DNA of 64,000 bases from Rhodobacteraceae bacterium NBU2976 (lineage in GTDB: Bacteria > Pseudomonadota > Alphaproteobacteria > Rhodobacterales > Rhodobacteraceae): assembly GCA_023630215.1 (NCBI GenBank), contig JALPRQ010000001.1:2108001-2172000 (forward strand). The letters are read 5' to 3'. A program made the translations under genes and the position numbers. Below are positions 10,599 through 19,211 of the stretch, piece after piece (position 1 is the first letter of the stretch; every line of letters starts with the position of its first letter). Below the pieces are notes generated by a model that was given only the letters and a program-made list of their open reading frames with translations, was not told where the DNA came from and did not search any database.

Positions 10599-10904
10599 GT
10601 GGACCGGAAGGCACTTGCAAAGAACCTGACGGTCGCGCTGCTGGCCCTTTGGAGTGTTGTTGTGGTTGTTGGACTTTTGTTCTTCGCCATTTCAGGGCGA
10701 TGGGAATGGGTGTATCTTCTCTATGCGCTCCTCGGATTTCCGGCGGTCATTGTTGGGACGTATCTCACGTCATATTACTTTATCGGGGTTGCGTGGATAT
10801 TCAGGCAGCTTGGTGATTTTTATATCGCAATTTTTCCCGGCCTCCGTGTGCTGACGCGCGAGTGTAAAGAAGAACAGCGCCAACGGAGAAGTGAGACGAG
10901 ATGA
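10599..10904 (+). CDS. Small two-helix membrane protein of unknown operon
   Basis: This is a 101-aa protein starting at a GTG placed immediately after the previous stop. Two membrane helices lie at about residues 12-34 and 40-65. A basic, charged C-terminal tail (RECKEEQRQRRSETR) would be cytosolic. It overlaps the next ATG by 4 bases. No family is recognised. The tight packing suggests it forms a membrane anchor for the neighbouring coiled-coil and ATPase proteins, which is inference. Confidence 0.72.
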   Translation: MDRKALAKNLTVALLALWSVVVVVGLLFFAISGRWEWVYLLYALLGFPAVIVGTYLTSYYFIGVAWIFRQLGDFYIAIFPGLRVLTRECKEEQRQRRSETR

Positions 10905-12028
10905 GCGACGTCAACCTCACACTCGATCACCAAGCGCTTGACGGTGCAGCGGCGACGCGGCGGTATTTCAACAAATTCGAACGCATCATCGGTCATCTGG
11001 AACAGGTGGCCGAGATGTCCGCCACCGAAGGCGAGATTGATCGCTCGGAGGCCGAGATCGTGGTCGGCTACCTGCGCTCTCTGGCAGGGACATTCACGGC
11101 GCTATCAAACAAATATCTGATGGCGGGGCGGGTGTCTAACCACCTGCCCGGCAGCCTCACGATTGACAAACACGAAAGCGGCTTCCCGATTTTTCAGGAA
11201 GTGCTGCAAATGGCGAATGACGCTTTGCAGGTCGAATCTCACCTAAAAAACCTGCCAACGCAAACCAAGCTGAAGCAGGAAATGGTCAGCCATATCCTCA
11301 ACGAACATACGATCCCGACAGGGTTGCAATATGCCATGTCGCAGCGGCTCTACTATGAATATCTGGCCTCTGGCCCAATGTTCTGGGCGCGCACCGACCC
11401 GCAGGCGCTGTGGATCGGTGACAAAGACGGACGGCGGCGCTACCTGCTGCATTGGGCGGCCTATGACAGCCAACTGAACCTGCCGACGATCTATGTCATG
11501 ATGGTCGAAGACACCGGCAAACGCGCCCTACCCCGTGACGAGCGCCGTTGGCCCCGTGCGCAGGATCATCTGATGGCGCAGTCCGTGGCCTCGTTAAAGC
11601 TTGTCACAATCGCGCAGGGGTTTGACGAGGATTTTGACGACCTGCACCCGAAATTCCTCCGCCGTTTTCATGTCGGACCAATGTATAGCCACAGCTTCAC
11701 GCAACAGTCCGGCCCGCTGCGCGAGGTGCTGGCCGAAGCGGGCGGCGGCCCCGGCGAGGACTGGGCGTTGGCTTGGACAGTGGAAACCCTCGTCTCCGGC
11801 TCCGTCCGCACGGAAAAATCCGGCTTCTTCGGCAGCGTGGAACGGCAGGTATTTACGCTGGACCATTTCGGCGTGCAGGAAAATGAAACCGGGGCCACGC
11901 AAACCCGCCGTGCGCTGATCCTGCCCGCCAAACCCCACCAGGTGCTGGAGGAGCGCAAACCTGCGGGCCTTTCCAAAATCCGAAAATATGTCGTTGGCCC
12001 AAGAGGCAAAATGATAAGCTACCGCTAA
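10901..12028 (+). CDS. Unknown 375-aa protein of AAA-ATPase operon
   Basis: This is a soluble 375-aa protein that I do not recognise. Residues 1-150 look helical (HLEQVAEMSATEGEIDRSEA). The middle part looks mixed alpha/beta with the pattern WIGDKDGRRRYLLHWAAYDS and YVMMVEDTG. The C-terminus is basic. No catalytic motif was found. It starts inside the previous gene (ATGA) and lies 11 bases before the AAA ATPase gene, so it is likely a partner of that ATPase. Confidence 0.72.
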   Translation: MSDVNLTLDHQALDGAAATRRYFNKFERIIGHLEQVAEMSATEGEIDRSEAEIVVGYLRSLAGTFTALSNKYLMAGRVSNHLPGSLTIDKHESGFPIFQEVLQMANDALQVESHLKNLPTQTKLKQEMVSHILNEHTIPTGLQYAMSQRLYYEYLASGPMFWARTDPQALWIGDKDGRRRYLLHWAAYDSQLNLPTIYVMMVEDTGKRALPRDERRWPRAQDHLMAQSVASLKLVTIAQGFDEDFDDLHPKFLRRFHVGPMYSHSFTQQSGPLREVLAEAGGGPGEDWALAWTVETLVSGSVRTEKSGFFGSVERQVFTLDHFGVQENETGATQTRRALILPAKPHQVLEERKPAGLSKIRKYVVGPRGKMISYR

Positions 12029-12039
12029 AGGAAATTCTG

Positions 12040-13974
12040 ATGAGCAACCCGCAAGATCTGATGGAATTGAACGAAAAGCTGATCCGCGAGAAATACAAAG
12101 ACGCGGAGGCGATGCTGACCGGGTTTGACCACACGCCGCGGGTGGCCTCCAGCAAGGAACCGGAGCAGGAGGAACGTTCGCACGGGATCGGAATCCGCCG
12201 CCGGTTTCGCCCCACCAATCCAGCGCTGGTCACCCAATCAACCGCCCGGCCTGACGGGGTGCATATCATCAAGCGTGTGAATTGGGCGGATGATGACGAC
12301 CCTATCACCAGCCCAACGCAGGCGGCTGTGCTGCACTCCTTGCGTCGTGCACTGGCGGTGGCCGAGGTTGTGGCCGAACAATATGGGCAGCAGACTGGCC
12401 TTAATGAAATGATGCGCGACAATTTCGCGGGTGTGCTGTCGGATGCGAAGAAAACTGAATTTAATGAACTGCTGGCGGCGGCCTCGCTGATCTCGTTACA
12501 TGTGTTCGCGAACATGACCTCGTTCCTGCTGTCAAACCACGAAACACTCGCGACCATCGAAATTGGCGAGGTGGAAGAAGTCCTGACCGACAACCCGCCC
12601 ATGGCCCTTCGCGGGGCGCTGTGGGAGCTGGATCAGGACATGTCCTTCTTTGCCGAGGATGACGACAAGCTGATCGCCGTCACCATGGCATTTTGCGAAA
12701 AACTGATGGAGAAGGTTGCGCTGCGCGCGAACGGTGCGCCCCGTCTGCAAGCTTTCCTGAATGTCAGCTACCGGGTGGAGGCTGACGATTTCAACATCAC
12801 CGGTTTCACCCCCGCGCATCACGCGAAATCCACAACCCTGACCATGACGTTCAAAAAACCGAACGAGGTTGTGGGCAACCACATCGCCAAATATCAGGCG
12901 ATGAAGCTCAGCAAAATGATCATGGCCTATGATTTCGAACGCAAGCTGAACCCGTTTGCGGAGCTTGGCGGGTTCATCTTTACCTTCATGGGCGACGGGA
13001 AGCCGGGCACGGGGAAAACCACGTTGATCCAGATGATGGCGGGGATGATTAACGATTATTGTCAGGTCGCGGGCTATCCGTTTCGCTATCAGAACCTGTC
13101 GACGGACAGTATCGACAGCTATCAGGGCAAGTCGGCGCAGAATGCCAAGGCGTTTATCAACAATGTGATTGACCCCAACGTGATCGGGTTCGGGACCATC
13201 GACGATATTGATCAATTGGCGGGGAAACGCGGGGATCGTCAATCCTCGGCCGGGCAGCTGGAGATTACCGCCGTCCTGATGGAAAGCTTCGCGGGGGCGA
13301 ATACGGTTGTGCGGGGCAACTGCACCTTCGGGATGTTCTCCAACTACCCCGAAAATGTCGACGACGCGCTGCGTCAACGGGCCGGCGCGCGGTTTCTGGT
13401 CGATGGGCCCCAAACGCGCGAGGATTATATCGACATCCTGCATCTGCTGATGGGCAAGAACCACAAAATCCCGACGGGCGACCACGAACTGTTCGCCGCG
13501 CAGCAGATCAAAAAAGCCGTCGCCGCGTCCTACGAAAGCCATTCGAAACCGCACGAGGACGGGCTACTGCGAGTCTATGACAAGGTCAGCAAGGATATCG
13601 GCAAGCTCGACACGATTGCCAAGCTCGGCACCTATCTGAAGGGTATTCAGGAGGCGGACGAGCGTTTCACCGGTCGCGCCATCAAGAACATCACCGACGC
13701 GGTCAAAGTCCGCGCGATGGATTTCGAATTGCCCGACGAGTGGATGGAAAACCCGGAGTTGTTCCTGCGCAAGGATTACGACACCAAGCGGGATATGATT
13801 GCCGAGCTGGCTCAGCCGATCACGGTCGAAATGGTCATCCAGGAAATCAACCGCTACGCGGATTCCGAGTTCCGCTATGCCGACAAGTCGGACGAGGTGG
13901 CGATTGAGAATGCAGTGCGCGAAATGGGCCGGATGGAAGAGGCTAAGCGGCGGTATTTGGAGGGGAAAGGGTGA
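12040..13974 (+). CDS. AAA ATPase, core of the unknown operon
   Basis: This is a 644-aa protein with one AAA module. The N-terminal 280 residues have no motif I know. The Walker A is GKPGTGKT (residues 320-327). The Walker B-like stretch is FGTIDDID with D388/D389, where the second acidic residue is Asp instead of the usual Glu. Sensor-1 is likely N435 in FSNYPEN, and LRQRAGAR (R445/R447) is a candidate arginine finger. An unusually long helical region follows to the end. It should remodel a protein or complex with ATP. The start has AAGGAAA upstream. It overlaps the AT-rich gene that follows by 4 bases. Confidence 0.82.
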   Translation: MSNPQDLMELNEKLIREKYKDAEAMLTGFDHTPRVASSKEPEQEERSHGIGIRRRFRPTNPALVTQSTARPDGVHIIKRVNWADDDDPITSPTQAAVLHSLRRALAVAEVVAEQYGQQTGLNEMMRDNFAGVLSDAKKTEFNELLAAASLISLHVFANMTSFLLSNHETLATIEIGEVEEVLTDNPPMALRGALWELDQDMSFFAEDDDKLIAVTMAFCEKLMEKVALRANGAPRLQAFLNVSYRVEADDFNITGFTPAHHAKSTTLTMTFKKPNEVVGNHIAKYQAMKLSKMIMAYDFERKLNPFAELGGFIFTFMGDGKPGTGKTTLIQMMAGMINDYCQVAGYPFRYQNLSTDSIDSYQGKSAQNAKAFINNVIDPNVIGFGTIDDIDQLAGKRGDRQSSAGQLEITAVLMESFAGANTVVRGNCTFGMFSNYPENVDDALRQRAGARFLVDGPQTREDYIDILHLLMGKNHKIPTGDHELFAAQQIKKAVAASYESHSKPHEDGLLRVYDKVSKDIGKLDTIAKLGTYLKGIQEADERFTGRAIKNITDAVKVRAMDFELPDEWMENPELFLRKDYDTKRDMIAELAQPITVEMVIQEINRYADSEFRYADKSDEVAIENAVREMGRMEEAKRRYLEGKG

Positions 13975-14885
13975 GCCTTATCAGCGACCGCTCTCTGCTC
14001 CGTCACCCTCTAACTTGGGGTTGGATTGGCACAATAGTAATTTTCGCCGCAATAATGCTCACAATGCGGTCAGTTGATTGTGTGATGACTATTTCGGCTG
14101 GGGTGGAGGTCGAGAACTGTGTTACAAAATGGGATCAGTTAAAGGGTTCAACCCCTAACGAGATTGGGGACACACTAGCAGGATTTGCTGGCTCGCTTGC
14201 CTTTCTCTGGATTGTTGTAACCGTATTGCTTCAATCACAAGAGCTTAGAGCGCAAAGACTGGAACTAGAACAGACCCGACAAGAAATGAAAGAGCAACGG
14301 CAGGCGACGCAAGATTTGGCGCGCTCGACTGCAGCCACTGCAAGAATTTTTGAAGATGAACAAAAAGATCGATTGGAAAGTAGAAACCTACAAGAGTTTA
14401 TTGAATTGGTGTCTGGTAGGACATCTGTATTTTCAAATGATGGTAGTCACTGTAGGTGGCGCTACAACCACAAGAATCACCAGTCAGGTAATGAAATCCG
14501 ATTATTTGCCAGTACATTGGATTTGAGTGACTATTTTGAATTGCCTGGAGAACAGTGGGGTTGGCATTTCTCGACCAATTACCCCACACTTATTAAACAG
14601 ATAGCGACTTTAAAAAGCTTATTCAAAGATGGAGGAGAATTGATAAGACAGAACGATCCGTCATATCCAGAAATGTTTATTTTGGACCGTCCAGTGGACT
14701 CTGGATGGTTTCAGGAAAAACTGGCTAGACTAGAAAGCGCATGTGGCTTGGTTGCGAACTTATCGAAAGTCGACAAACTAAAGTTTGAAAATTCCAAAAT
14801 TGTAGAGACAATCGAAATACTTAAAGACCTTATCTCTCATAAGGAATTCTTTGGTAAACCGCTTAATTTTGGAGAGCGTCCATGA
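13971..14885 (+). CDS. AT-rich two-helix coiled-coil membrane protein, effector-like cargo
   Basis: This is a 304-aa protein starting at GTG inside the ATPase stop. Two membrane helices (about residues 16-36 and 66-86) frame a short loop. They are followed by a coiled coil (LRAQRLELEQTRQEMKEQRQ) and a cytosolic C-terminal domain of about 180 residues. The block GDTLAGFAGSLAFLWIVVTV followed by the coil is a layout known from membrane proteins annotated as phage abortive-infection or retron-linked effectors; this is recalled, not searched. Base use differs sharply from its neighbours: 25/60 G+C at 14641-14700 and 22/60 at 14821-14880, against 36/60 at 15301-15360. It looks like a later insertion that kept translational coupling on both sides. 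Confidence 0.75.
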   Translation: MSLISDRSLLRHPLTWGWIGTIVIFAAIMLTMRSVDCVMTISAGVEVENCVTKWDQLKGSTPNEIGDTLAGFAGSLAFLWIVVTVLLQSQELRAQRLELEQTRQEMKEQRQATQDLARSTAATARIFEDEQKDRLESRNLQEFIELVSGRTSVFSNDGSHCRWRYNHKNHQSGNEIRLFASTLDLSDYFELPGEQWGWHFSTNYPTLIKQIATLKSLFKDGGELIRQNDPSYPEMFILDRPVDSGWFQEKLARLESACGLVANLSKVDKLKFENSKIVETIEILKDLISHKEFFGKPLNFGERP

Positions 14886-16228
14886 TGCGCCTCGTCACAC
14901 GCGGTCTTATGTTCGGGAACCTTTACGAGGTTACCTCGCCCGCGCTTGTGACCCGCTATAACCGTGCGCTCAAACATCTGACCGGGAAACAGACCAAACT
15001 CAGCGAATTCCACGTCGATATCTCCGGTTACTCGCCCGAGATCGGGGATGAGTTCGGGGACCTCCTCTACCTCAACCCCAATGGCTGCAACCGGCAGTTT
15101 ATCCTCCTGTCCCCACAGCAGAAAACCGCGCCGTTGTTAGAGGCAAAATTCTCCACCAGCCGATCCATCCTGCATCAATGGATCGAGGCGAATGAAGAAC
15201 AGCTTTTTGCGCTGACCACCCGCGACGCGGTGATGGGAGAGCTGGATAATTCGGTTTATACCGTGGACGAGCCGGAAAAACTCTTCCGCATCCGCAAGAT
15301 CGTGGTAGAGGCTGATACGACCGAAAAACACGTCCAGTCGGGCGACGATCTGGCGGCCAAGGTCGACCGTTTCCTGCACGAGGAAGACGCCTGGTGGGAT
15401 GATGTCCTGACCGCCGAGATGATCGAACTGGCCAAGAAGACCGGCGATATCACCCGCTTTCCGCTGAAGCTGGAGCGGCAGGAATATACGCAGGACAATT
15501 TCTATACCGAACATTTTGGCGGTCTGTATATTTTCCGCGACGCTCAAGTCCCGGCGGCAATTGCCGTTGGCTCGAAACAGGAAATCGGCCCCCTGCCGAT
15601 CACCAACTTCCTCGACCTGTCCGACCGGAACGAGATTGCGGCATTCCTTGACCTCAATGGCCTGACCGAACCGATCGTAAAAGCCCGGGACGATGTGGCC
15701 AAAGCGATCATCCGCCAGCGCATGGATTTCATTCTGGTCGACGTGGCAGCGGACGCGGGCGAGGACCTGACCGGCATCGACCGTCGCGCGTTGCGTGGCA
15801 TCGCGCGGCGCTACACTAACCAACTGCCGGATGAGTTCCATGGTTTGAACGAGCTTCACCAATGGCTGGAAAACCACGCGAAATGGCCACAGATCAATTC
15901 GCAACACCCCGCCTATTTCTATTCCATCCGCGCCGCCCAGCATCCCGACCGCGATCTGGTGAACATGCTGCTGGCGCAACTGACGCCCCGCGATGTGCGC
16001 CAGCTGTTCATCTGTCACAAGGAGGCATTCTATCGCGCCTATCGCACCTGGGGTGATGCCAAACGCGAATATGTGGCCGATTTTCTGGCGAATGAATACT
16101 TGATCGACGCGGCAGGTGCACGGCATGATCTGTTTGGTCCCGAGCCTACGACAGAGCCTGATGATGAAAACGAATACGAGCGCATCCTGCCCGATACCGG
16201 GCCATGGGGCGCGGTAAGGAGGGGTTAG
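14882..16228 (+). CDS. Unknown 448-aa protein (DUF6638-like) of AAA-ATPase operon
   Basis: This is a soluble 448-aa protein. I believe it matches a roseobacter family filed as DUF6638, but from memory only. It opens with RLVTRGLMFGNLYEVTSPAL. It has an acidic middle (EEDAWWDDVLTAEMIELAKK) and a helical C-terminal half (LLAQLTPRDVRQLFICHKEA) that looks like a repeat-type scaffold. It has no membrane helix or catalytic motif. It is coupled to the gene before it (ATGA) and abuts the next ATG with no gap. Base composition returns to the operon norm here. Confidence 0.72.
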   Translation: MMRLVTRGLMFGNLYEVTSPALVTRYNRALKHLTGKQTKLSEFHVDISGYSPEIGDEFGDLLYLNPNGCNRQFILLSPQQKTAPLLEAKFSTSRSILHQWIEANEEQLFALTTRDAVMGELDNSVYTVDEPEKLFRIRKIVVEADTTEKHVQSGDDLAAKVDRFLHEEDAWWDDVLTAEMIELAKKTGDITRFPLKLERQEYTQDNFYTEHFGGLYIFRDAQVPAAIAVGSKQEIGPLPITNFLDLSDRNEIAAFLDLNGLTEPIVKARDDVAKAIIRQRMDFILVDVAADAGEDLTGIDRRALRGIARRYTNQLPDEFHGLNELHQWLENHAKWPQINSQHPAYFYSIRAAQHPDRDLVNMLLAQLTPRDVRQLFICHKEAFYRAYRTWGDAKREYVADFLANEYLIDAAGARHDLFGPEPTTEPDDENEYERILPDTGPWGAVRRG

Positions 16229-16495
16229 ATGTTCGCTGCAATACGCCTGTTTGTCCTGTCTTTCATCGTGCTCTCGGTGATTTTTGTTTACCTGCTCTTC
16301 ACGCAACGCTGGAAGGAACGGCGGCGGCTAAAGGAAGAATATATCGAAAATGGTGAAACCGGGGATCTGGATACCTATATAGACAAAGGGATGGCGGAGT
16401 ATGAGGGATCATTACGCTACAAGCTGATCTTCGGCGTCTATGTCGTCCCATACGCGCTGATCGCGCTGCTGATCTATGTGACGAATTTCCTGTGA
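16229..16495 (+). CDS. Small two-helix membrane protein
   Basis: This is an 88-aa protein with an N-terminal helix (about residues 4-24), a charged central part (RWKERRRLKEEYIENGETGD) and a C-terminal helix (about 66-86). It starts directly after the preceding stop and has AGGAGGGG upstream. The family is not recognised. It is a second small membrane component of the operon. Confidence 0.72.
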   Translation: MFAAIRLFVLSFIVLSVIFVYLLFTQRWKERRRLKEEYIENGETGDLDTYIDKGMAEYEGSLRYKLIFGVYVVPYALIALLIYVTNFL

Positions 16496-16505
16496 GGGGG
16501 ACGGA

Positions 16506-17189
16506 ATGCGATATGTAAAATGGGGTTTCTGGGTCACACTGATCGTCCTTGTGGCGGGGTTCCTGCATTACAACCTGCCCCAGCATGATGTTGTCCGGAT
16601 AACGGAAACCTACGAAAAACGTGTGGATTTCGGCGAGAATTTTTTCTTCTGGGGGTCACCCGACGCGGGGAATGCATCTGAACAGAACCGGGATGTATTC
16701 TTCATTCAGGCGTTTTACGAAAACGAAAAACCGATGGTCTATCGGAATGAAGATACCAGCTGGGGTTGGCCACCCTATTTCAAGTTCGATACGTCCAATT
16801 TGCAGGCTGAAGCCTCGGACCTCAAATCCACCAAGGCTAACCCGCAATGGGTCGTGATCCGGCATTATGGCTGGCGGAACGAGTTCCTGTCGATCTATCC
16901 CAACGCGATTTCAGTGCGCGCGGTAGATGGGCCGAATCCGACGATCATTCCCTGGATCAACATTATCATTCTGTCCGTCCTGACTTTCGTAACCCTGTCG
17001 GTCTATTTCCGTATTCGCCGCTTTCGCAAGAACCGGATTGACCCCGCCATGGCATCGATTGATGATCGCCTGGACGCAGTTGGCACCAGCGCCTCTGAAG
17101 CCTGGGATGACGTCGAGGAAGCCGCTTCGTCAGCGCGCGAACGCTCGACCAGCTGGTTTCGTCGTTGGTTTGGGTCCGCCAAAGGTTAG
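16506..17189 (+). CDS. DUF1523-family membrane protein
   Basis: This is a 227-aa protein that I recognise as DUF1523: MRYVKWGFWVTLIVLVAGFL, then HYNLPQHDVVRITETYEKRV and the block YRNEDTSWGWPPYFKFDTSN. One helix lies at about residues 5-24. A periplasmic domain of about 125 residues follows, then a second helix (about 150-170) and an acidic, amphipathic cytosolic tail. DUF1523 has no known function. It is the last gene of the operon and converges on the lysozyme-inhibitor gene with overlapping stop codons. Confidence 0.85.
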   Translation: MRYVKWGFWVTLIVLVAGFLHYNLPQHDVVRITETYEKRVDFGENFFFWGSPDAGNASEQNRDVFFIQAFYENEKPMVYRNEDTSWGWPPYFKFDTSNLQAEASDLKSTKANPQWVVIRHYGWRNEFLSIYPNAISVRAVDGPNPTIIPWINIIILSVLTFVTLSVYFRIRRFRKNRIDPAMASIDDRLDAVGTSASEAWDDVEEAASSARERSTSWFRRWFGSAKG

Positions 17190-17812
17190 CCGGGTTCTTC
17201 CAGTGTGCAGGTCAACTCCGGCCCGCCCATATCGCTAAAGCGTGCAGCGCCTTGATGCGTCCAGAAGACAGTGTCCATGCCGTCATACTGGCGAACATAT
17301 CGAACGCCGCTAGCAGATGGCCCGCCTTCCAGAACCCTGTATTGGTCACTCCATTCCAGATACACGTAGCTTTCGCCCGTATTAACGAATGTTACACCGA
17401 TCCCGTACCCGGTATTGCAGTCGCTGGCAAAGGGTCCAAGGCTAATCCCGTTTTCATCTTCCTCACGCGAATCCGAATAGCCGGTACGGATTTCATGAAT
17501 GCGGATCATGTAGCTATCAACTACGCATTCGCGCAGCTCTACCGCCTTCCAGCAGTCATCCCTACCCTTGATCCACCCACGTTGGATCGCTTGCAATTCA
17601 CGCAGACGCGCGGGCGTCATGTGCGGTCCGTCGACGGCAAGGTCATAAAGCCGCGAAATCTCTCGATCTAATGCCTGTAATGTCTCGTCAACGCAGATAA
17701 GCGCCTCGGCACTTGACTCGGCTTTGGCGCAATCAAAGCTCGGTTGTGCGGCGACAGGCACCGCGATCCCGATCACTGCCAACAGCGCTATCATTCCCGC
17801 TAGATTTTGCAT
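17186..17812 (-). CDS. Periplasmic lysozyme inhibitor: LprI-like plus MliC-like domains
   Basis: This is a 208-aa secreted protein with a signal peptide (cleavage likely after VPVAA, residue 22). Residues about 25-95 match the LprI/DUF1311 pattern (CAKAESSAEALICVDETLQA and the later Cys pair). Residues about 120-205 look like an MliC domain (VTFVNTGESYVYLEW, SASGVRYV, DTVFWTHQGAARFS). Both domains are known from proteins that block C-type lysozymes. Alone on its strand, with about 180 bases of A/T-rich leader before the next gene. Family calls are by motif. Confidence 0.8.
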   Translation of the reverse strand: MQNLAGMIALLAVIGIAVPVAAQPSFDCAKAESSAEALICVDETLQALDREISRLYDLAVDGPHMTPARLRELQAIQRGWIKGRDDCWKAVELRECVVDSYMIRIHEIRTGYSDSREEDENGISLGPFASDCNTGYGIGVTFVNTGESYVYLEWSDQYRVLEGGPSASGVRYVRQYDGMDTVFWTHQGAARFSDMGGPELTCTLEEPG

Positions 17813-17990
17813 TATTCAAATCCTTTAACGCCAAATATTCCCCGAACCGAACCTGCAACCGTTCAATAATGATGAGCAAATATATCACATAAATGAACGA
17901 CGCCTCAATCGTTCTGATATTGATCATCCGATAAACACCTGATCTTATCGCAACCGACTCAGCGGCCCTGACCGCCAAATTGGAAGTCTC

Positions 17991-19211
17991 ATGTCACATA
18001 CATACGCCGTGCCCCGCGCCTTATCGCGGACTGAATTTATTGCGCTAATGGCGAGCCTGATGGCCCTGAACGCGCTTGCCATTGACGTTATGTTACCTGC
18101 CCTGCCCTATATGGGCGAGGCGCTTGGCGTCACTGCCGAAAATGACCGGCAATTGGTTCTGTCGTTCTATATGTTCGGGTTCGGGGCAACACAGTTGCTG
18201 TTTGGTCCCTTGTCCGACAGGTTTGGAAGACGCATTCCATTGCTGATTGGCCTTGTGTTTTATGTGTTGGCGGCATTTCTGGCCATATTCGCACCCAGTT
18301 TTGGCGTCTTGCTGTTTTTACGTTTCGTGCAGGGGGCTGGTGCGGCCGGAACGCGGGTGATCGCGCAATCAGTTGTGCGTGACCTTTATGCCGGACGAGC
18401 CATGGCCGAGATCATGTCGCTGGTTTTCATGGTTTTTATGATCATGCCAATCATTGCTCCGGGGATCGGACAGCTTTTGCTTTTGACTGGTCCTTGGTGG
18501 ACAATCTTCCTGTTCATGGGTGGGCTGGCCGTCGTAATTGTAACATGGGTGTTCTTGCGACTTCCGGAAACATTAGCGGTCGAAAACCGCCGCCCGCTGA
18601 CCTTCACCGCGATTTCGCAAGGGTTCATCATTGTGTTCTCGAACAAAGTCGCGATTTCTTATGCACTGGCCGGCACGTTCATGTTTGGGGGATTGTTCGG
18701 GTTCATCAATACCGCACAACAGATATATGTAGGCCTGTACGGTCTGGGTGTGTGGTTTCCGCTCGCCTTTGCGTTCATGGCCGGGTTCATGTCGCTATCC
18801 TCTTACCTCAATTCGCGGATGGTGCAGCGGGTTGGGATGCGGCGATTGTCACATGGCGCTTTGTTGGTTTTTACCGGATTCAGTCTGATCTGGTGGTTGC
18901 TGACCCTTGCGGGACCCGTGCCGTTTGCGGTGTTTTACGGATTGCTGTCGCTGATCATGCTGGGATTTGGCTGGGCGGCCTCTAACATGAACTCGCTATC
19001 AATGGAGCCGCTGGGCGCAGTTGCGGGCACGGCATCGGCTGTATTTGGCTTTATCCAGACCGTAGGTGGGGCGGCATTGGGACTGTTTATCGGTCGCATG
19101 TATGACGGCACCCTTCAACCCGTTGCAGCGGGATATCTTAGCATGGGGGCGTTGGCTGTATTCTGTGTCCTCTATGCAGAAAAAGGTCGCTTGTTTGGTG
19201 AGGGATCATAG
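17991..19211 (+). CDS. Bcr/CflA-type multidrug efflux MFS transporter
   Basis: This is a 406-aa major facilitator protein with twelve helices. The N-terminal pattern (ALAIDVMLPALPYMGEALGV), motif A GPLSDRFGRRIPLL and the motif-C-like MPIIAPGIGQLLL fit the Bcr/CflA drug:proton antiporters. The start has TGGAAG five bases upstream. Its stop overlaps the end of the opposing ABC ATPase gene by 6 bases. The substrate is not predictable. Confidence 0.88.
   Translation: MSHTYAVPRALSRTEFIALMASLMALNALAIDVMLPALPYMGEALGVTAENDRQLVLSFYMFGFGATQLLFGPLSDRFGRRIPLLIGLVFYVLAAFLAIFAPSFGVLLFLRFVQGAGAAGTRVIAQSVVRDLYAGRAMAEIMSLVFMVFMIMPIIAPGIGQLLLLTGPWWTIFLFMGGLAVVIVTWVFLRLPETLAVENRRPLTFTAISQGFIIVFSNKVAISYALAGTFMFGGLFGFINTAQQIYVGLYGLGVWFPLAFAFMAGFMSLSSYLNSRMVQRVGMRRLSHGALLVFTGFSLIWWLLTLAGPVPFAVFYGLLSLIMLGFGWAASNMNSLSMEPLGAVAGTASAVFGFIQTVGGAALGLFIGRMYDGTLQPVAAGYLSMGALAVFCVLYAEKGRLFGEGS

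Noticed and set aside
13971-14885. Insertion sequence or integrated element
   Set aside because: No transposase, terminal repeats or target duplication seen; only composition points to transfer.
15137-16306. Open frame of about 390 codons opposite the 14882 gene
   Set aside because: No ribosome site or domain, and the opposite gene is coupled to both neighbours.
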